A stretch of 64,000 bases of DNA from Hemibagrus wyckioides. Lineage: Eukaryota > Chordata > Actinopteri > Siluriformes > Bagridae. Under the pieces are notes generated by a model that ran no database searches, was not told the origin of the DNA, and saw nothing but the letters and a program-made list of their open reading frames with translations. Position numbers and translations under genes: made by a program. Where the stretch lies: the NCBI RefSeq assembly GCF_019097595.1, contig NC_080727.1:6205501-6269500 (forward strand), written 5' to 3'. Positions 34,201 through 48,600 of the stretch are shown one piece after another (within the stretch, counting starts at the first letter, position 1; each line of letters starts with the position of its first letter).

Positions 34201-37200
34201 ATCAAGATGGAAACTGGTTTTTGTCTGTGTTCCCTGTGAAATTACATGTGGGTTTAATATAGCTTCTAATGTTATACACCTGCCTATCTCGGACACCCCT
34301 AGATTTTGAACCATGGATCTTCAATGAGGCTGTTTAAGGGATCTGGAGTTTTTTCTTTCACAGCCCATCAATCGTGCCAGGCAAATCTTTCTGCAACTGA
34401 CATGCAACTGGCCTTATTCTGCTTCAAAGACCTGGTCCTTCAGAAGAACTGTGGAGTAGAGCAAACAGATCCATGGAAGAGCTGTGTTGTAGCACAGGAT
34501 TGTCCACCTTAATCACCATATCAATTACAGCATGAAGTCATTGGGATTTAACCCAGCCCTTGAGGTTCTGTGCACAGTCCACATTGGTGTTCCTGTTAAT
34601 CAGCATCTGCACAACGTTTATTATCAGGCTGAGGCTAACCTGGAACTGAACAAAACATGCTTTGTCTGGGTGTGTTAAGGGTGTTGTCAATTATTTGTAA
34701 AAAAAAAAAAAAAAAAAAGGCAGCTTAAATTGCAAATCTGTGTGTGCAATATTACATATTTTTGCTTTTTTAATTACAGTGAAAAACACCAAGCACTGTT
34801 TGTATCAAGGATCGATTTTGTGTCCAAAGTGAGATAAAGCTTACACTGCATATGTACTCCATTAACACCGAAGTAGGCAAATCCTTTGTGAATGATTCTT
34901 CAGCACAACACATATGCAATCCATCATGAATGCCGGAGTCATTCAACACCTCCTATGGAACAAGCAGGCCACATCTGGCAATATGATCTCTGTAGATAAG
35001 TCTGGCTTTCCATCAGAGCTAGAGATGTGGAATGTAGTACTTATCAAGGATTTAGTCTTTTGATTTTTTTGTTTTTAATTATATTCAAGGATTATACACC
35101 ATATTATACCAAATCCTCCAGCCAGCATCTCTCAAATCCAAACACCTCACCTACCTAGGGTAGACAAGCAAATTACATATTAGGTTTCCATTCACATTTG
35201 CCTGGCAGACATGCTTCAACAACCACAGAAAGAAGAAAAACTACCTGTTGACTTTCACAAAAGAAAGCTGCATGCTCCATTGTGGTCATATATTTTTCAC
35301 CCTCGCCAAAAACAACTCAATGTTGTGGAAAGTTACATTTTCCACCTACTGTACAATGGAGGCAAACTGAGAGCATGGTGTAGAGGTTTGCATGAATATT
35401 TTTTAATAGGCAGTTTAATTAGCTTGAATGGATGCTGAACAGTATCTTTAGAATCAGGGATAAGAAGGGATAGAATAGAAACATAGAAACAGGACACAAA
35501 CTGTTATACAACATTTACGTTAGCTCAACATGCAGTCAGACACAGAAATACACTGGATACTCTACTTGTCCAGGGAAATGATTAATGAATTTAGGATTTG
35601 TCCTCCAATACACTCAAATGTAAATACAGTTCATGGTTCTTCAGGTGCTACTCAAGTCCAAGTCTGTGTTAGTGTTAGTGAGGACATTGAAGTTGGGTGT
35701 GTGAGAATGTGATGGGTTTAATTTCCTGTGATTTTTAGCACAGGTATTTTCCACTAAAAAATAAAAATAGAAACAAGAACTTAAAAAAGCTAAACTAGTT
35801 AAATCATTCGTTACCTGTTGGTTATCTGTTATTCCTTCTTCCAGTCAAGACAAGTATATATATAGTATATATATTCGGACAAGTCCCCATTGCCACAGTA
35901 CTGTTTGTTTATACTTTTTTACATGTGAGTACAAAATTTATGGTATTATTATAAATACAAACCAGTCAAGATTTAATTTCATGCTTTAAAATCTAAGACA
36001 ATTATTACATTACTGGTTAGCATTACTGGTTAGCATATATTCAGTTTCTAGTAATGTACAAGTTGTGTCTGTTGTATGATTCCTGTTCTATTATTTGAGT
36101 TATTATTTATTCTTATTTAATGGTCACTGGTTTGAATCAGTCTTGTCTTTCTTCCAGTATTTATCCTGAGCTGCTGCTTTAGCTTTTGATCTCAAAATTG
36201 TCTTTGGTTATTTATGACTTGCCTGCAAGGAGGTCACTTTTATGGTTTGGGTTTACTCTTGTGTAGACTTCATTCTTTCCTCACCAGGGGTCAGTAATGG
36301 ATTCCCCTTTTTTCACCATAAGCCGTTTTGGGGATTATTTATGAAAGTCGCCTCAAATCCTGTGGATGCACAGAGATTAAACAGATGTGGAATTTGAATG
36401 TAAACAGAATGCCCAAGCTTTATTAACTTGTTAAAAAATGTGTGTGCCTAATGGCCTGCTTTGTCTGATCAGGCTTAAACACAAGTGAATGCTCAGGGAC
36501 TCTGCTCTAGGGCATACATCAGTATGACATTGGCATTAATGGGGGTGTGTTTGTGGCTTATTGTTCATTTAAAGATGTTAAAGTGCAATGAGGTTTGAAA
36601 GACCCAGAAGAAATGCAGCAATCGATGCAGTAATTACTAACAGGATACACCAGAGTCCAAAACAGTCCCCATCTGTGTGAAATTGTTCAGGCTTAATGAC
36701 CAATTAGTCTGCAAAGCCCTTTCTCAGGGTACAATCAATCTCATGCCCAACAGATGCAGAACTTTGGAAGAATAGCTAATGCTTTATCTATATTGGCTGT
36801 TTCAGGGTGGACAATTTCTTAGCCCAAGAAGATGTCCAAACTATTATAAAATTATTTTATTTGAACACCATGTCTCATAGCCAAAAAAAGGGGGACCAAT
36901 GACCTGATGACCTTTAGTCATAAAGAGTATTTCCTAACTCAGACATTTTTAGTCCACACTACATTGAGTACACTGAGCTGTTCTCTATGTAGAGCTGTAG
37001 CAAGACCACCATTGTCAAGTCCATGACCAGGACTAGCTGAGAATGAATTAAGAATTAAGTGTTTAAGACCATGTGAACAGCAAGTCCAAATAAAACTGAG
37101 ACAGACTGATCCAAATCGATCCTGAAAAACCATTAATTCCTTTCTGAGGTCAAGTCTTTCCTTAAACTAGCTAGCTTCATGCTTGTATAGCACTGATGCA

Positions 37201-39629
37201 TGAACAAGACAGAATTCATTTTATCAAACTTTTTGTATGCAAAAAAAAAAAAGACAACACAAATATTATTTGTACTCCAAGTCAAGTCTAAATACAAATA
37301 AGTTCAAGTCAATAAAGTAAATGTGACGCTAGTCTTAGAGCTCTTCCTCAACATGCAAACAATACACAAATGACAGATTTCAGATTTGTGTCTTATATTA
37401 TCTAACTTTTTTAGACTAGTTCGATTTCCTGGCAACCAAAATATGTGACTGGGCAGCACATTGGAGTGCTCACTTGCACAGTGGTCTAGTTAATGGATTT
37501 ATAATTTGTCTACATGTTTCAAGTACAGTCACATTTACAGTACCTAGGGGAAGGATGCTTAAGACATGACATTACGATTCTGCTGATGTTGTTTAATCTC
37601 TGATTACATCATTTATTTTTCAGCACTGATGTATCTAAGTGTTTACAGACATCTTGTTCAGAAGTATATTCTGTGTCAAGTTTCTGTGTGTTGTTTTTAT
37701 CCAGTGCTAAGTGTGTATATGCAAAGAGAAAGGCTGCTCGCAGACATGATGTGTCTGCAAGGAATGTTCTACTTGGCATAGAGCATGCTCTCCCAGGCTG
37801 CTGCACAGGATCTCTCAAAGAATGCTTGACTAATAAAATAAAGTCAACAAAAGCCCTGCAGTTCCTTTTCGAATGCTTTGCATGACCCTGGTGTCACAAA
37901 GAAACTTTGAGCATGAGTTTATTGTTTTGAAACATTGACTGACTCAGGACTTGCCCTCAGGTTGGAGAAAAGGTGTTTAAACACACACACACTTCCACTA
38001 AACAACTTCAGGTGTCTGGTTTGTGTTGTTTATTTTGTCAGTTTTTGTGTCTGTTTTGTTTCAGAGTAGAACAAAGCACACCCATCTGTTTCTTTCTGTA
38101 AAAAGACCTTTTCCAGACAGATGTGGTGTTCTTACATACTGTAACTGCTATATTGTTGTCAAGTTGAGTGCAATATCGAATTTGATGAATTTTAATATAA
38201 TTTAGATTTAGGGTATAGTGGTTATGCAGACAGATATGGTTTGTTGGTATGAGAGGTCAGAGGAGAAGGATCAAGCTGGTTCAAGAGAAGAGAAAAGCTA
38301 TGGAAACTCAAATAAGCACTTTTAGAAGTAGAAAAGCATCTCAGAATGCACAACATGGAGAACCTTAAGGTGAATGGGCTGCAGTAGTAGAGGATCACAT
38401 GGGGTCTCTCTCCTGTCAGCCAGGAGGCTCCACTGGACACAGGTCCACAGTTAAAGACAAAAGAACAAGGTGATACTCTGTAAGTGTTATGTGTGTGGAA
38501 ATCCACAGGGTGCAAGTCATGTTTATGTTCTGCTGTTCTCAGTTATTTTAATTCCTCCTTTTCAGCCAACACACCAGTGACAGGCTTTAATTGATTTACT
38601 TGGTTCTTGGCCAGGGTGGATTTCTATTTAGGGCATGATTATGACTATGTGCATACCTGTTGCTTTTTTCCGGAGGTCCCTTGAGATGTGACATTAACAA
38701 TGTCTGCTTTAAAAGACGTAATTCTAACAGGTAGCTTTATTTTTAGTAGGTACTAATCAATGTCCGTTTGTTTTCTGTGTAAAGTAATCCGTCCAAACGA
38801 AATGAAAACACACCTAAGCGTGAATGTAAATGATGTGTACATGTAAATGGTGCCTGTCATAATCAGAACCTCACACTGGAATTTTCTGCTAATCGATTCT
38901 AAGCAACACGACATGAGGCAGGAATCGCCTGGCCCACCATGGTGAGAAACCTTGCTCTCATTTGTCAGGCTTGGCAGGTGTGTTTTCTGTTCTTGCTGTG
39001 CTGCTTATGCAAAGTTGGTTGCTCCATGCTGGATTAAATGCAGCTTTCCTGACAGCGCCTGGGAGACCACAAGGATTTATTTATCACCTTTACCACCATG
39101 CTGCCCTGCTTCAGCACAGCTAGCCTTGTGTTCTGGAATCATACGTGTGTATAGTGTATGCGCACTCTCTCCATCTCATTAACACTCAAACGTAAACTAT
39201 TGTGTCTGGAAATGAAACGACTGAAAGGTCAAATTCAGTGGCTGGTCCTGTAGAGTATGATTTTAGACATATAGTTTAACCTCTAATAAAGGTTATTATC
39301 CCCATTTCTGTTTTTTATTAATAGCTATTTCCTGAAAGGCATTACACAAACTCCCCATCATGCTGTCAGGTCCCATGCAGCATAAGTGAATTGTAAGGGG
39401 CCTACATGGAACAGACCACACTGTTTAATCTAAAGCATTTATAGGCTCTAATCTTTCATCTGCACCTGAGCTTACGCTGAAAACAGATGTTGCCAGCATT
39501 TATTATACTGATGTGTTAACTTGTGAGTTAAACTACCTCAGGCAAAGATTCAAATTCATCATACTTTGCCATGTTTCCTGGAATATATGTGTTGTTGATA
39601 ACACGTTTTATATCTGCTCCTGCTCCTGC

Positions 39630-39689
<60 letters not shown>

Positions 39690-42600
39690 GAAGGCATCAA
39701 TTTTCTGGACCAGCTATGGCAGGTGGCCAACAGCAGTAACGCCTCTGTAGCCCTGGAAGATCAGAGATGTCCAGTGCTGCATGTGGGACAGTATTCCACT
39801 CTCTCCCTACCCTTACGCCAAGTTTTTGGCCACAGGTAATTACAGTAAGCCTACTCTGTTTCATTTCTCATTAAAGTTCTTTTATAGTATAGAATTAATT
39901 TCGTATTTATTGCTTAATCGTTTTACGTATTTTGTATTTCCAGATTTGATGATGAGTTCAGCCTTCTGCTCCAGCTGCGCAGTTCTCAGAATGAAGACTG
40001 CAGCCTTTTTACGTTCCTCAGCCCAGATGGTCACATTGTCCTTCAGATCCGCATCAGTGCACACTCTTTCACCTTTATCAGCACACAGCAGCGTCATTAT
40101 GAGTTAGTCTAAACTTTTTCACATACACAAGCACTCTCTAGCTTGGAGAGAGAAGGTGTTGTCCAGAGAATATAGAGGAGTAGGGAGAGGTTGTAAGAGC
40201 TTGTACATTTCAGTACAAGGTATCATGAAACAAAAGTCAACACTGCAAATGAATTTGTACAGAAATGTGGTTTCTTGGTCTAATTCTATGACAAGTGTAA
40301 AAAATAAGCTGCACGTGTGGTTCTGGCAACTTCACAAAGAAAAGGATATTTCTAAATGATAGAATTAATACATTATTACAAAATGATCAGCAGATTTTGA
40401 ATGTCAGACCCCACACACCAAGCATGTTGAGTATCTAATCATGGAAATTGTAGTTGGCTGAACATTACTCACTTATGTTTAAAATGATGTATTCACATTC
40501 TGAAGTCATTTGACATGAATGTTTCTTTAATCTATCATGGAAGTATATTAATATCCTCAAATATGTTTCCAGCATATTCTGTTTGCTATATAAACATTAT
40601 TTGATATTACAATCCAAGAAAGCCATGTATTTAATACATGGTCAAATGATCAGTTAGGTTCTGATTTTTTTTTTTTTTTTTTTTAGATTTCCCGTGGCTG
40701 TGTTGTCTGATGGGAATTGGCATCGAGTGGCAGTGAGTGTGTCAGCTGGCCGGCTTGTGTTGTATGTGGACTGCGCCCTGGTGGAAAGTATAGACTGGGC
40801 CTACAAAGAGGGTCTAGAAGTCACTACTGACGGGCTTATCATGGTTGGAGGGATCGTTGAGGGCTTTGAAATACCATTTGAGGTAAAAAATAAAAATGTT
40901 TAGTTATTTTAAGTTATTAGGCTTATTCAGTTCCAATTCTGATCAAACTAATAATTTATAACAAACTCAGTGTAAAAACATGTCTTAAGCCTACCTGATA
41001 GTTGAGTGAAATTCAGTCACGCAATCCTTCCTTTCTGCACCACACAACTCATGAAGACATCCCCAGACTTGTTTCAACAGACTTGTAGCTACCCAATCCC
41101 CAACTTGTTTATGGGGAATGAATTATTAAAAATACAGGTACGTGTGCCATCAGGGACATCAGGAACATCTGTGGTCTCACTTATCTGACAACGTGATGCA
41201 TTTTCCATCATGCAATCTCCCAGGAAAACCAGATTCTACTTTTTACTGTTACAAGCTTACATCCATTGATATCTACGACTTGTTAACATGATTATAGTCT
41301 ATAGTTTAATCTAATAACATGAGGATTATTAAACTCAAATGCCATTGACTCAGAAGAAGTGTAGGGAGATAATCACAGGTCTACTTAAAAACAGAGTTCT
41401 AGGGTTTTCTTGAAGTGATCCTCAGTGTTTACAGACCTTAAGTTCAAAAGTTATAAGATATATACACTACATGTCTGATATAAGTTCCCTAAATGAGAAT
41501 GCCGATAATTCAGTAAAGCAGCTGGCTTGGATAGAACTTTGGGTAGATTATTTTGGAACCTCCACTACCGTTAGGGACTGATGGTTGAATGCTACATTTG
41601 AGTGATTGATGAAATAATGTAATGACAATTAGGAAAAGAGATTTGTACAGCTGCAGAAAAGGTAAACGTACAAAAACGAGAGTTAATACTGCATGCATTC
41701 TAGATAGTGCTTGTTAGTATGACCTCATCTGCGCATTGATCTCACTGGAATAGAGGAGGCAAGTTTATTGTGATATTAGAACCAATATTTGCATGACCTT
41801 TCATTTGTGTGTGTGTGTGTGTGTGTTTAATTTGTCTAGGGTGATCTGAAACAGGTGATGTTCATAATGGGGGAGCCAGATGCAGCAAGAGATCAGTGTG
41901 AAGTGTATTTACCTCGATGTGATGGAGCTGCTCAGAAACCCAAACACTTCCCACATATTCAAGTTCCAGAAGTAAGTTAGCTACAGTTTTTCCTTCATCC
42001 ATAAAGGAAAACTTTTCCTTGTTGCATCCTGCAGGATCCCAGTCATGATGATCTCCACAGATGCCCTGTGAACCTTTCTGACAAATTCACATCTGTATTT
42101 GCATTGCACCTTAAACATCTATTGTACCCCCTAGCAACAGAAACGAGCAACACAACATGCCATATGATACATCAATTTAAAACATTAGCCCTCAGGTAAT
42201 CAGTCACTTCATCGGGATAGATATGATTAGGTCAGAGTATAAGGCACTTATAGGAAAAGTTGCTTTTTTCATCATCACATTCAAGCCACTGGCAACACAA
42301 CTCACAGACATGTACGTTCTTCTGTATGTTCTTTTATGTCTAATCACTTTTCTGTGTTTTGCTTATTTCAGGAACTTTTGCTGTCCTCAAATGACGTAGA
42401 GGATTTACTGGACAGTTCTGACCCAGAGGACAGGAGCATGATCTACTTGGCAATGAGTGTAAGGAGTGATTTTCCTCTATTCCCTCTATGCTAATGGACC
42501 ACTGGTTTATGCATGTTATCCAACGCATTTAGGAGAGACAGGTTGAAAAAGGTCTTGCTCCTTAGAGTCTTTTTTAACAGAAAGAACACATATAGATTGG

Positions 42601-45600
42601 CATATTAGGTGATGATCCATCATGTGTGAATTAGTCTTCTGTCATCAGCTTTAAATAAACAGGACAGGACCTGTGTAATTTACTTTGCCACTCAGAAAAC
42701 TATTATGGAAATACATGGTTATCTGTTGTCTAGAAAGTACAAGGCACAGGAATCATAAAGCAATGCAACAAGAAATATGTAAACAATTGTTGTTGTCTGT
42801 TTAATTGCCTCATACACAAAGAACCATATTTAAAGTCATTGAAGTGATCTTTCTATGCGCATTTGTTTCTGGATTTTGAGCTATATGTAACTAATTCTCT
42901 TTAAGTTCTAGCAATTAAATAACAATTTTCTCGTTTCACTGCAGTGGTTTTAAGACAGATCAAATTTATATTAGTAAGTTATAGGTACAGTACATATGTA
43001 GTCACAGTATGTACAATACTTTTGTAGTCAGTGCTCTCTTTGATCAAACTCAATGTTCTGTAGAGGTGGTTGTTCATGGATCCAATAACTTCTAAAGGTT
43101 ATTGTAGCCAAGAGCCAAGTAAAATAAATTTTAGACATGTGAGCTGTGTATGTATGTATGTAAGTACCTCACCCACCATCTGGTTCCAATTAAGCAATGT
43201 CAAAGTTGCTGGCTTCAGGAAAGTAAAATAGTTTGAATTTCTTCTAATATTTTTGCAGAAACCTTTTTTTAGACTCTTGTGGCATAACCCTTTGAATTTT
43301 GAGGGCTTTTGTTGTGGCAGGCTTTTATGGCCACAGCACTTTCAGCCACTTGTTTCCTTTACACAGGCTCACAGTGGAGCAGTCATGCCCCACACTGCTA
43401 CAATCACCAGCTGCTGGCATGCTTTGCACCATTTTACATAGAAGGGTTAAAGGTAAATACTTAATTAGTTTTTCTTTTTTCCAAAGGCCAGAGTGAGGTC
43501 CATCTAGAATGAGGCCCAGCTCTTGAGGCTCTGTAGGGTATATTAGAGCCCATGAATAATTAATAGAAATTCATGCAAACCTGTAGAGGGGGTTGTCTAC
43601 AAGCTCAATGTTGTTGTGCAAAATCTTAACAATGGCTATAAAACTTAACCAGATTCCAAATTATTCTAAATTATACTTGTCAAAGTCCATCCATAAAAAA
43701 ATATCCTTAAACCCAATATCTTTAAAATACTCGGAAGTTAATAAATGCTTTCAAAGATTGCACTTTCACAAACACGGTACATTTGGTCACAGTTTGCTCC
43801 TTTGCCATCTCTAGACCTGTGGCTAATGCTTTAGAGAGCTTCTTGTAGTCAGTACACAATACTGGGCAAGAGTTCTTTAAGGACAGGATCAAGACATCTC
43901 CTTGAACTCGATAGCACCTTTCCTTCTTAAAAGGCTGTCAATAATAGAACAGGAGTCTGCCCCTGTCACTGTCAAGAACAGCAGCTGATTGCTTTGTAAA
44001 TTTCAAAAGAATCTTTCCTCCAATTCTGCATACTCACTTTTTTTCTAGCTATGAAGAATGGAGAACCACAAAAGCCAACACACCTTTCCCTCATCCAGCA
44101 CACAATCAGCTGTTCAATTTTTTCAGATCTTTTAATGGTGCATCACTGAACAAGTTGAAAATGACTCTTGATTGGTTCCCGAAATTTAACAATGGCCACA
44201 AAAAATATTTCATTCTCTCTGAAATTGCCATTAAGAGCACAGTTTTAAAATGTAGTATGCACTTGGTGGTTTTACTTTACATTTGCTTAATTTGCATGCA
44301 ATAATCTAAAAAAAGCAACAGGACATAATGAAGTGTGAGACTACTGTATGTTTCTTTTTTATAATTTGGTTTATATCGAGTATAAACAAGTAAAGCAAAG
44401 CATTGCATTTCTGTGCTTCTGGAAAGTTACTGAGCTATACCTTTGCTGACCTTCATCTCACCCCTCATCACTGAGGACAAAGGTCAAGCTTTCTGAACTG
44501 ACCATGTGCTTTGATCCCTGTCCTCATGAAATAATTTACTGACACCCATTCCTGAAGATCAGACTGGATCAGACACCGGTCTACACTCGTTAACACCTGG
44601 ACAATTTAGAAAATTCCATGTGGGAACCCCACAGGGAAAACACAGGTGGTCATAGTAGCAGTAACAATATCTCAGGATCATAGCAACAGCACCCCAGTGC
44701 TGTGAAGCACCAACACTACTCACTGCATCCCTATGAACCCAAAAGATTTAATTGTATACAAGCATTGCATATGGTGCTGCAAGTAGTATTAGTGCCCACC
44801 ATATTCACATATTTTTATTTTATTTTTTTTCATATGGGGAAAAAAAAAGAGTTATTATTGGCACTGCATAGCTGGCAAAGTGTAAAGAGCAAGTTAAGGC
44901 ACAACTCTCCCAAACAACTCAAGCGAAGAAGTTTAAATATCACTCTAAGCATCATTATACAGACGACTGTGCCATCTTGGACAGCTACAATTAACTATAT
45001 AGCCTGGGGTCAGCTATGAAGAATTGTGCTGATTGTGAAAGTGTTTCCCCAAAACCTCTGGGGTCTAAGTGACGTTTAAGGGTAACTATGAAGTTGCAGA
45101 AGAATACAAATACCAGCACACATAATAAGGCAAGAGTACTCTTCTATCTCTAGAATGGACTCAGAAATGGTAATGTAATTAAACCAGGGTTATAATATAT
45201 TAGTTGTAGTATCAGGACACATAAACAAAACAAGTGAAATTCACTAATGATGAGTGACACTCCATAAAAACCACAGCTTCACAGCCTGCTGATCTTCTGG
45301 CAATCAGGGCTTTTGGCCTCAAAGTTCAAAAACTTATAATTAGCCTTTCTGAAGCAGTGATTTACTACAGGTGGCTTAAAGTACCTGTAAAAAGTCAATG
45401 GAAAGTGTCTGGAACATGCATGTAGAGATTTGTCAGTGGACTTTGTTGGCTCATTATCATTATCTCTCCTTTTTCTCTCTCTCTGTCTTCTTTTCACTCT
45501 AAGTGTGTGGTAGAAATTTTTAAGGCACTTAAGGGATTATCGATTACATTTCTTAAACCTATCTAAAAGGTTTAGAAGGTCTGAAAGCAATTATTTCTCC

Positions 45601-48600
45601 TACAATGGTAAATTGTAGTTATATTGATCTCATTCTCTATTTATTATCCAAAACTTGGGTTGTGTACAGTATATCCTATTTACTCTGGCAAGACTTCCTG
45701 TAGATGTACTGTTGTGGTTTCTGTGGTAATCCTTACGGTTGTAGCCAAGGGCCAAAATGATTTTCTAATGTGCTGTAGGTCTCATGATTTTGTAACTCTG
45801 AAGTCTCTAAAGTCTTCTAAATCAACTATTTAAATTTTCCTATTGTTGTCTACCTAATAAATCTCCTCCTCACACTGTCTGAGATTTTCCCCACTGGACC
45901 CTGGAAAGTTTCTTTCAAACAGAGCCATAAACTTTATAACAAAAGAGTATCGTTATGAAAGAATCTGTACGCTTGGTGGTCTAGGGATGTGCTGAAATTA
46001 TCCAACCCTGTGTTGATGGCATTAATAGTAATTTTATTTTTCAAACTGAGTAGCCATTTTTATTGACAAAATGTAAAACGTTCATTAATGTAAATGCAAA
46101 ATTAATTGATTTGCATGAAGAACACCCTTTTTTGCATCTTTAGGTAGAAAGGTGTCAGCATTCTTATTGATACCGATATGTTGTGCCAGTTCTCTGTTGC
46201 ACTTGTTAGTAAATCCATTTTTAGTTTAATTTTGCACTCTTGAAGACTTGAAGCTTGTGAATGTTGGAGTATGCGCTTTGTTCAATCTTTTATTGGATAT
46301 TGATTCAAACTTTAAGTAAGAGATATTTGAGGAATATCAGTTTTCCCTTATCCTCCTGAGCAATTTCTCGCTGTAACCCAATCTTACCTCTCGTAGCATC
46401 ATTGGGGGGAAAGGTCAAGAGTGATGAACTGACCATGTGCTACACTGCTTGCTTCCCTAGTGACCTAGTTTGCTTTACTTGCTGTTAAAGTAGAAATTTT
46501 GGTCCACCTGTCCATCTCAGAGCACCATGCACACACACAACTAGCATTCTAACATTCAGTGACAACTAACATAGCCACTCCATTTATATGCATCTTTTTG
46601 GGAGGTGAGAGGAAACAAGAGAACACAAAGGAAACGCATGGACACAGGCAGAACATGCATAGTAACTCAACATACATAGTAACTTGACTAATGGATACTG
46701 TGTACGGACTGATAGAAAGTTATTTAATTTAAGAGCATAAATGAAACAAAATAAGTACAAACACAGTACTGTGTTTAAACAGTGTACACTATGGACATAT
46801 TTTGAATAAGGGTCAAAAGATAGGGCAGCCTTTATGATAATGAGCAAAGATATACAGTATCCAGGTGAGATTATCTACTAACACAATATGCAGAGAATGT
46901 GGACTTTTTTTTTTTGGCAAAGTGGAAATTATAGAGTCAAAAGATCAGAAGCTCCAAGCAAACATAGATCAAATCAGGCATGTGTGTGTGTGTGTGTGTT
47001 TGTGTGTCTGACTGTGGGGGGTGTATGAATGATATCTCAGTGGGTGTGAGAATGTGCACTTTGTGAGTGAAACTGATCTCACCTCCTCAGTGTATGTTCT
47101 GTTGTGGATCGTGATGTGACAGCGCAGTGTGAGCTCCACTGGATTGTGGTGTGAATTTGTAGACATGAGGATTTGGCTGTGCCTACTAGGATGGATTCTG
47201 TTGGACCTACAAGGTCAAGGACATGCAAGACCCCAGGGTCAGAGGAATAGGTTGCTAATGGTATGTTTCTTTATAATTGGATATTTATGTACATGAAGAT
47301 TGCCTATTGAAGATTGAACTATGTTAAGTATGTCAGTATTTTTGCAAGGTGAATGGCATCTCAGTACCTCCTTGGTATTTTTCAGATTAAATCAGTGACA
47401 AATTCAACCTAAATGCATCACCCTTCACTGCTCTTTTTTTTTGCAAAGAGAAGTGGAAGCTTTGGTTTTGCTTTTATAAACAGTGAGAGGGAGTCACAGT
47501 GGTTTTAGTTTATTAGAAAGCCTACAGTTGACGGTGTGACTTTTATAGCTTTGGTCACGTGACAAAATTCCAGATTGTATTTAGCCAGCATGCCTTTATG
47601 CCATGATAAACAAGCCTATGGCATTTCTTTCACTGTAATTGAACTTGCACTGTTTCAGTTTTATTCATGTTTTTCTATTTTTCCACAATTCAATTCCTTC
47701 TGTATTTTGCATCAGCCAGCTTGCAAGACACTGTCAGTTAAATGTTGTCCATTAAAATACCAGTGTTTGTAAGGTGGAATTATTAAACATGGTGTTTTTC
47801 AAGTCAGAACAGCCCAGTGTACCTGTGTAAGGGCTGTGTAAGGCTCATACACAGCCTCTTATCTGATTCGCCTCGTAAAGTTTACCACAGGACCGCCTTT
47901 GACTTGCCCTGAACATATATTATCTCCCTGATACATGCTCTGTAAAGGCTTCTCGGCATGTCATTTTTAGCCTGCAGGCCTTAAACATGTTTGCGTTGTT
48001 CCACTCCTTTGTTTTTCCAGAAATCCATCTTTCAGAATTTTGATGATCACTGAGATTTGGCATATTCAGGTCAAAACAAATACAACTACCAATATTCAAA
48101 ACGGTCGTTGTTGAATGTGAGATTGCGTTTTATATCTGGGCATATCTTCTAACATATACATATGTTCCAGATGGCTATTTTATAACTATTAATATTATTT
48201 CAACTACATAGCAGGTGTTTCAGAAATTGAGAATGTGTTTGCCCCCTGGTGGAAGATTAAGGAATTACTCACACTGGCAGGTACAGAAATTGGTCAGCTA
48301 TGGGTGGATGGTGTGCTATTAGGCTTCCCTGGCAAACCATCAGAAGGATTTCAGGTCCACTGTCCCCTTTGAGATAAGCTGGCCAACAGCCCAATGCAGG
48401 CCTTTGGAGATCAAGTGATAGCTTATCAGGCTACATTCAGGACTGAGCTCCTGAAAGAGCTATTGTTATTGGAAGCAGTGGAATACATTGATGCTTCTGC
48501 TCAAGCATAGTTTGATTCATCTTGCTGAATAGTACCAGTATAGAACAGTAACAGTACCTCCACTAATTTCTGCCTTTCAGTCCAGCAGAAGAAACAGCTT

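Larger units (their letters stand above)
21584..39690. other. Collagen intron 1, about 18 kb
   Basis: No exon is seen. Identified content: a folded Tc1-like remnant (22305-22950), an ATT repeat (25094-25150), a perfect palindrome (25932-26044), a Tc1-like transposase fragment (27636-27818), a (CA)n tract (28167-28201), an ankyrin-like fragment near 34480-34660, and the (CT)n tract at the acceptor. First introns of collagen genes often carry enhancers, but I cannot name any here. The rest (for example 22960-24700, 28210-34300, 34720-39600) shows nothing I can support. Confidence 0.6.

Noticed and set aside
36009..36034. Tandem duplication of a 13-base word (cattactggttag)
   Set aside because: Real but too small to interpret; probably replication slippage.
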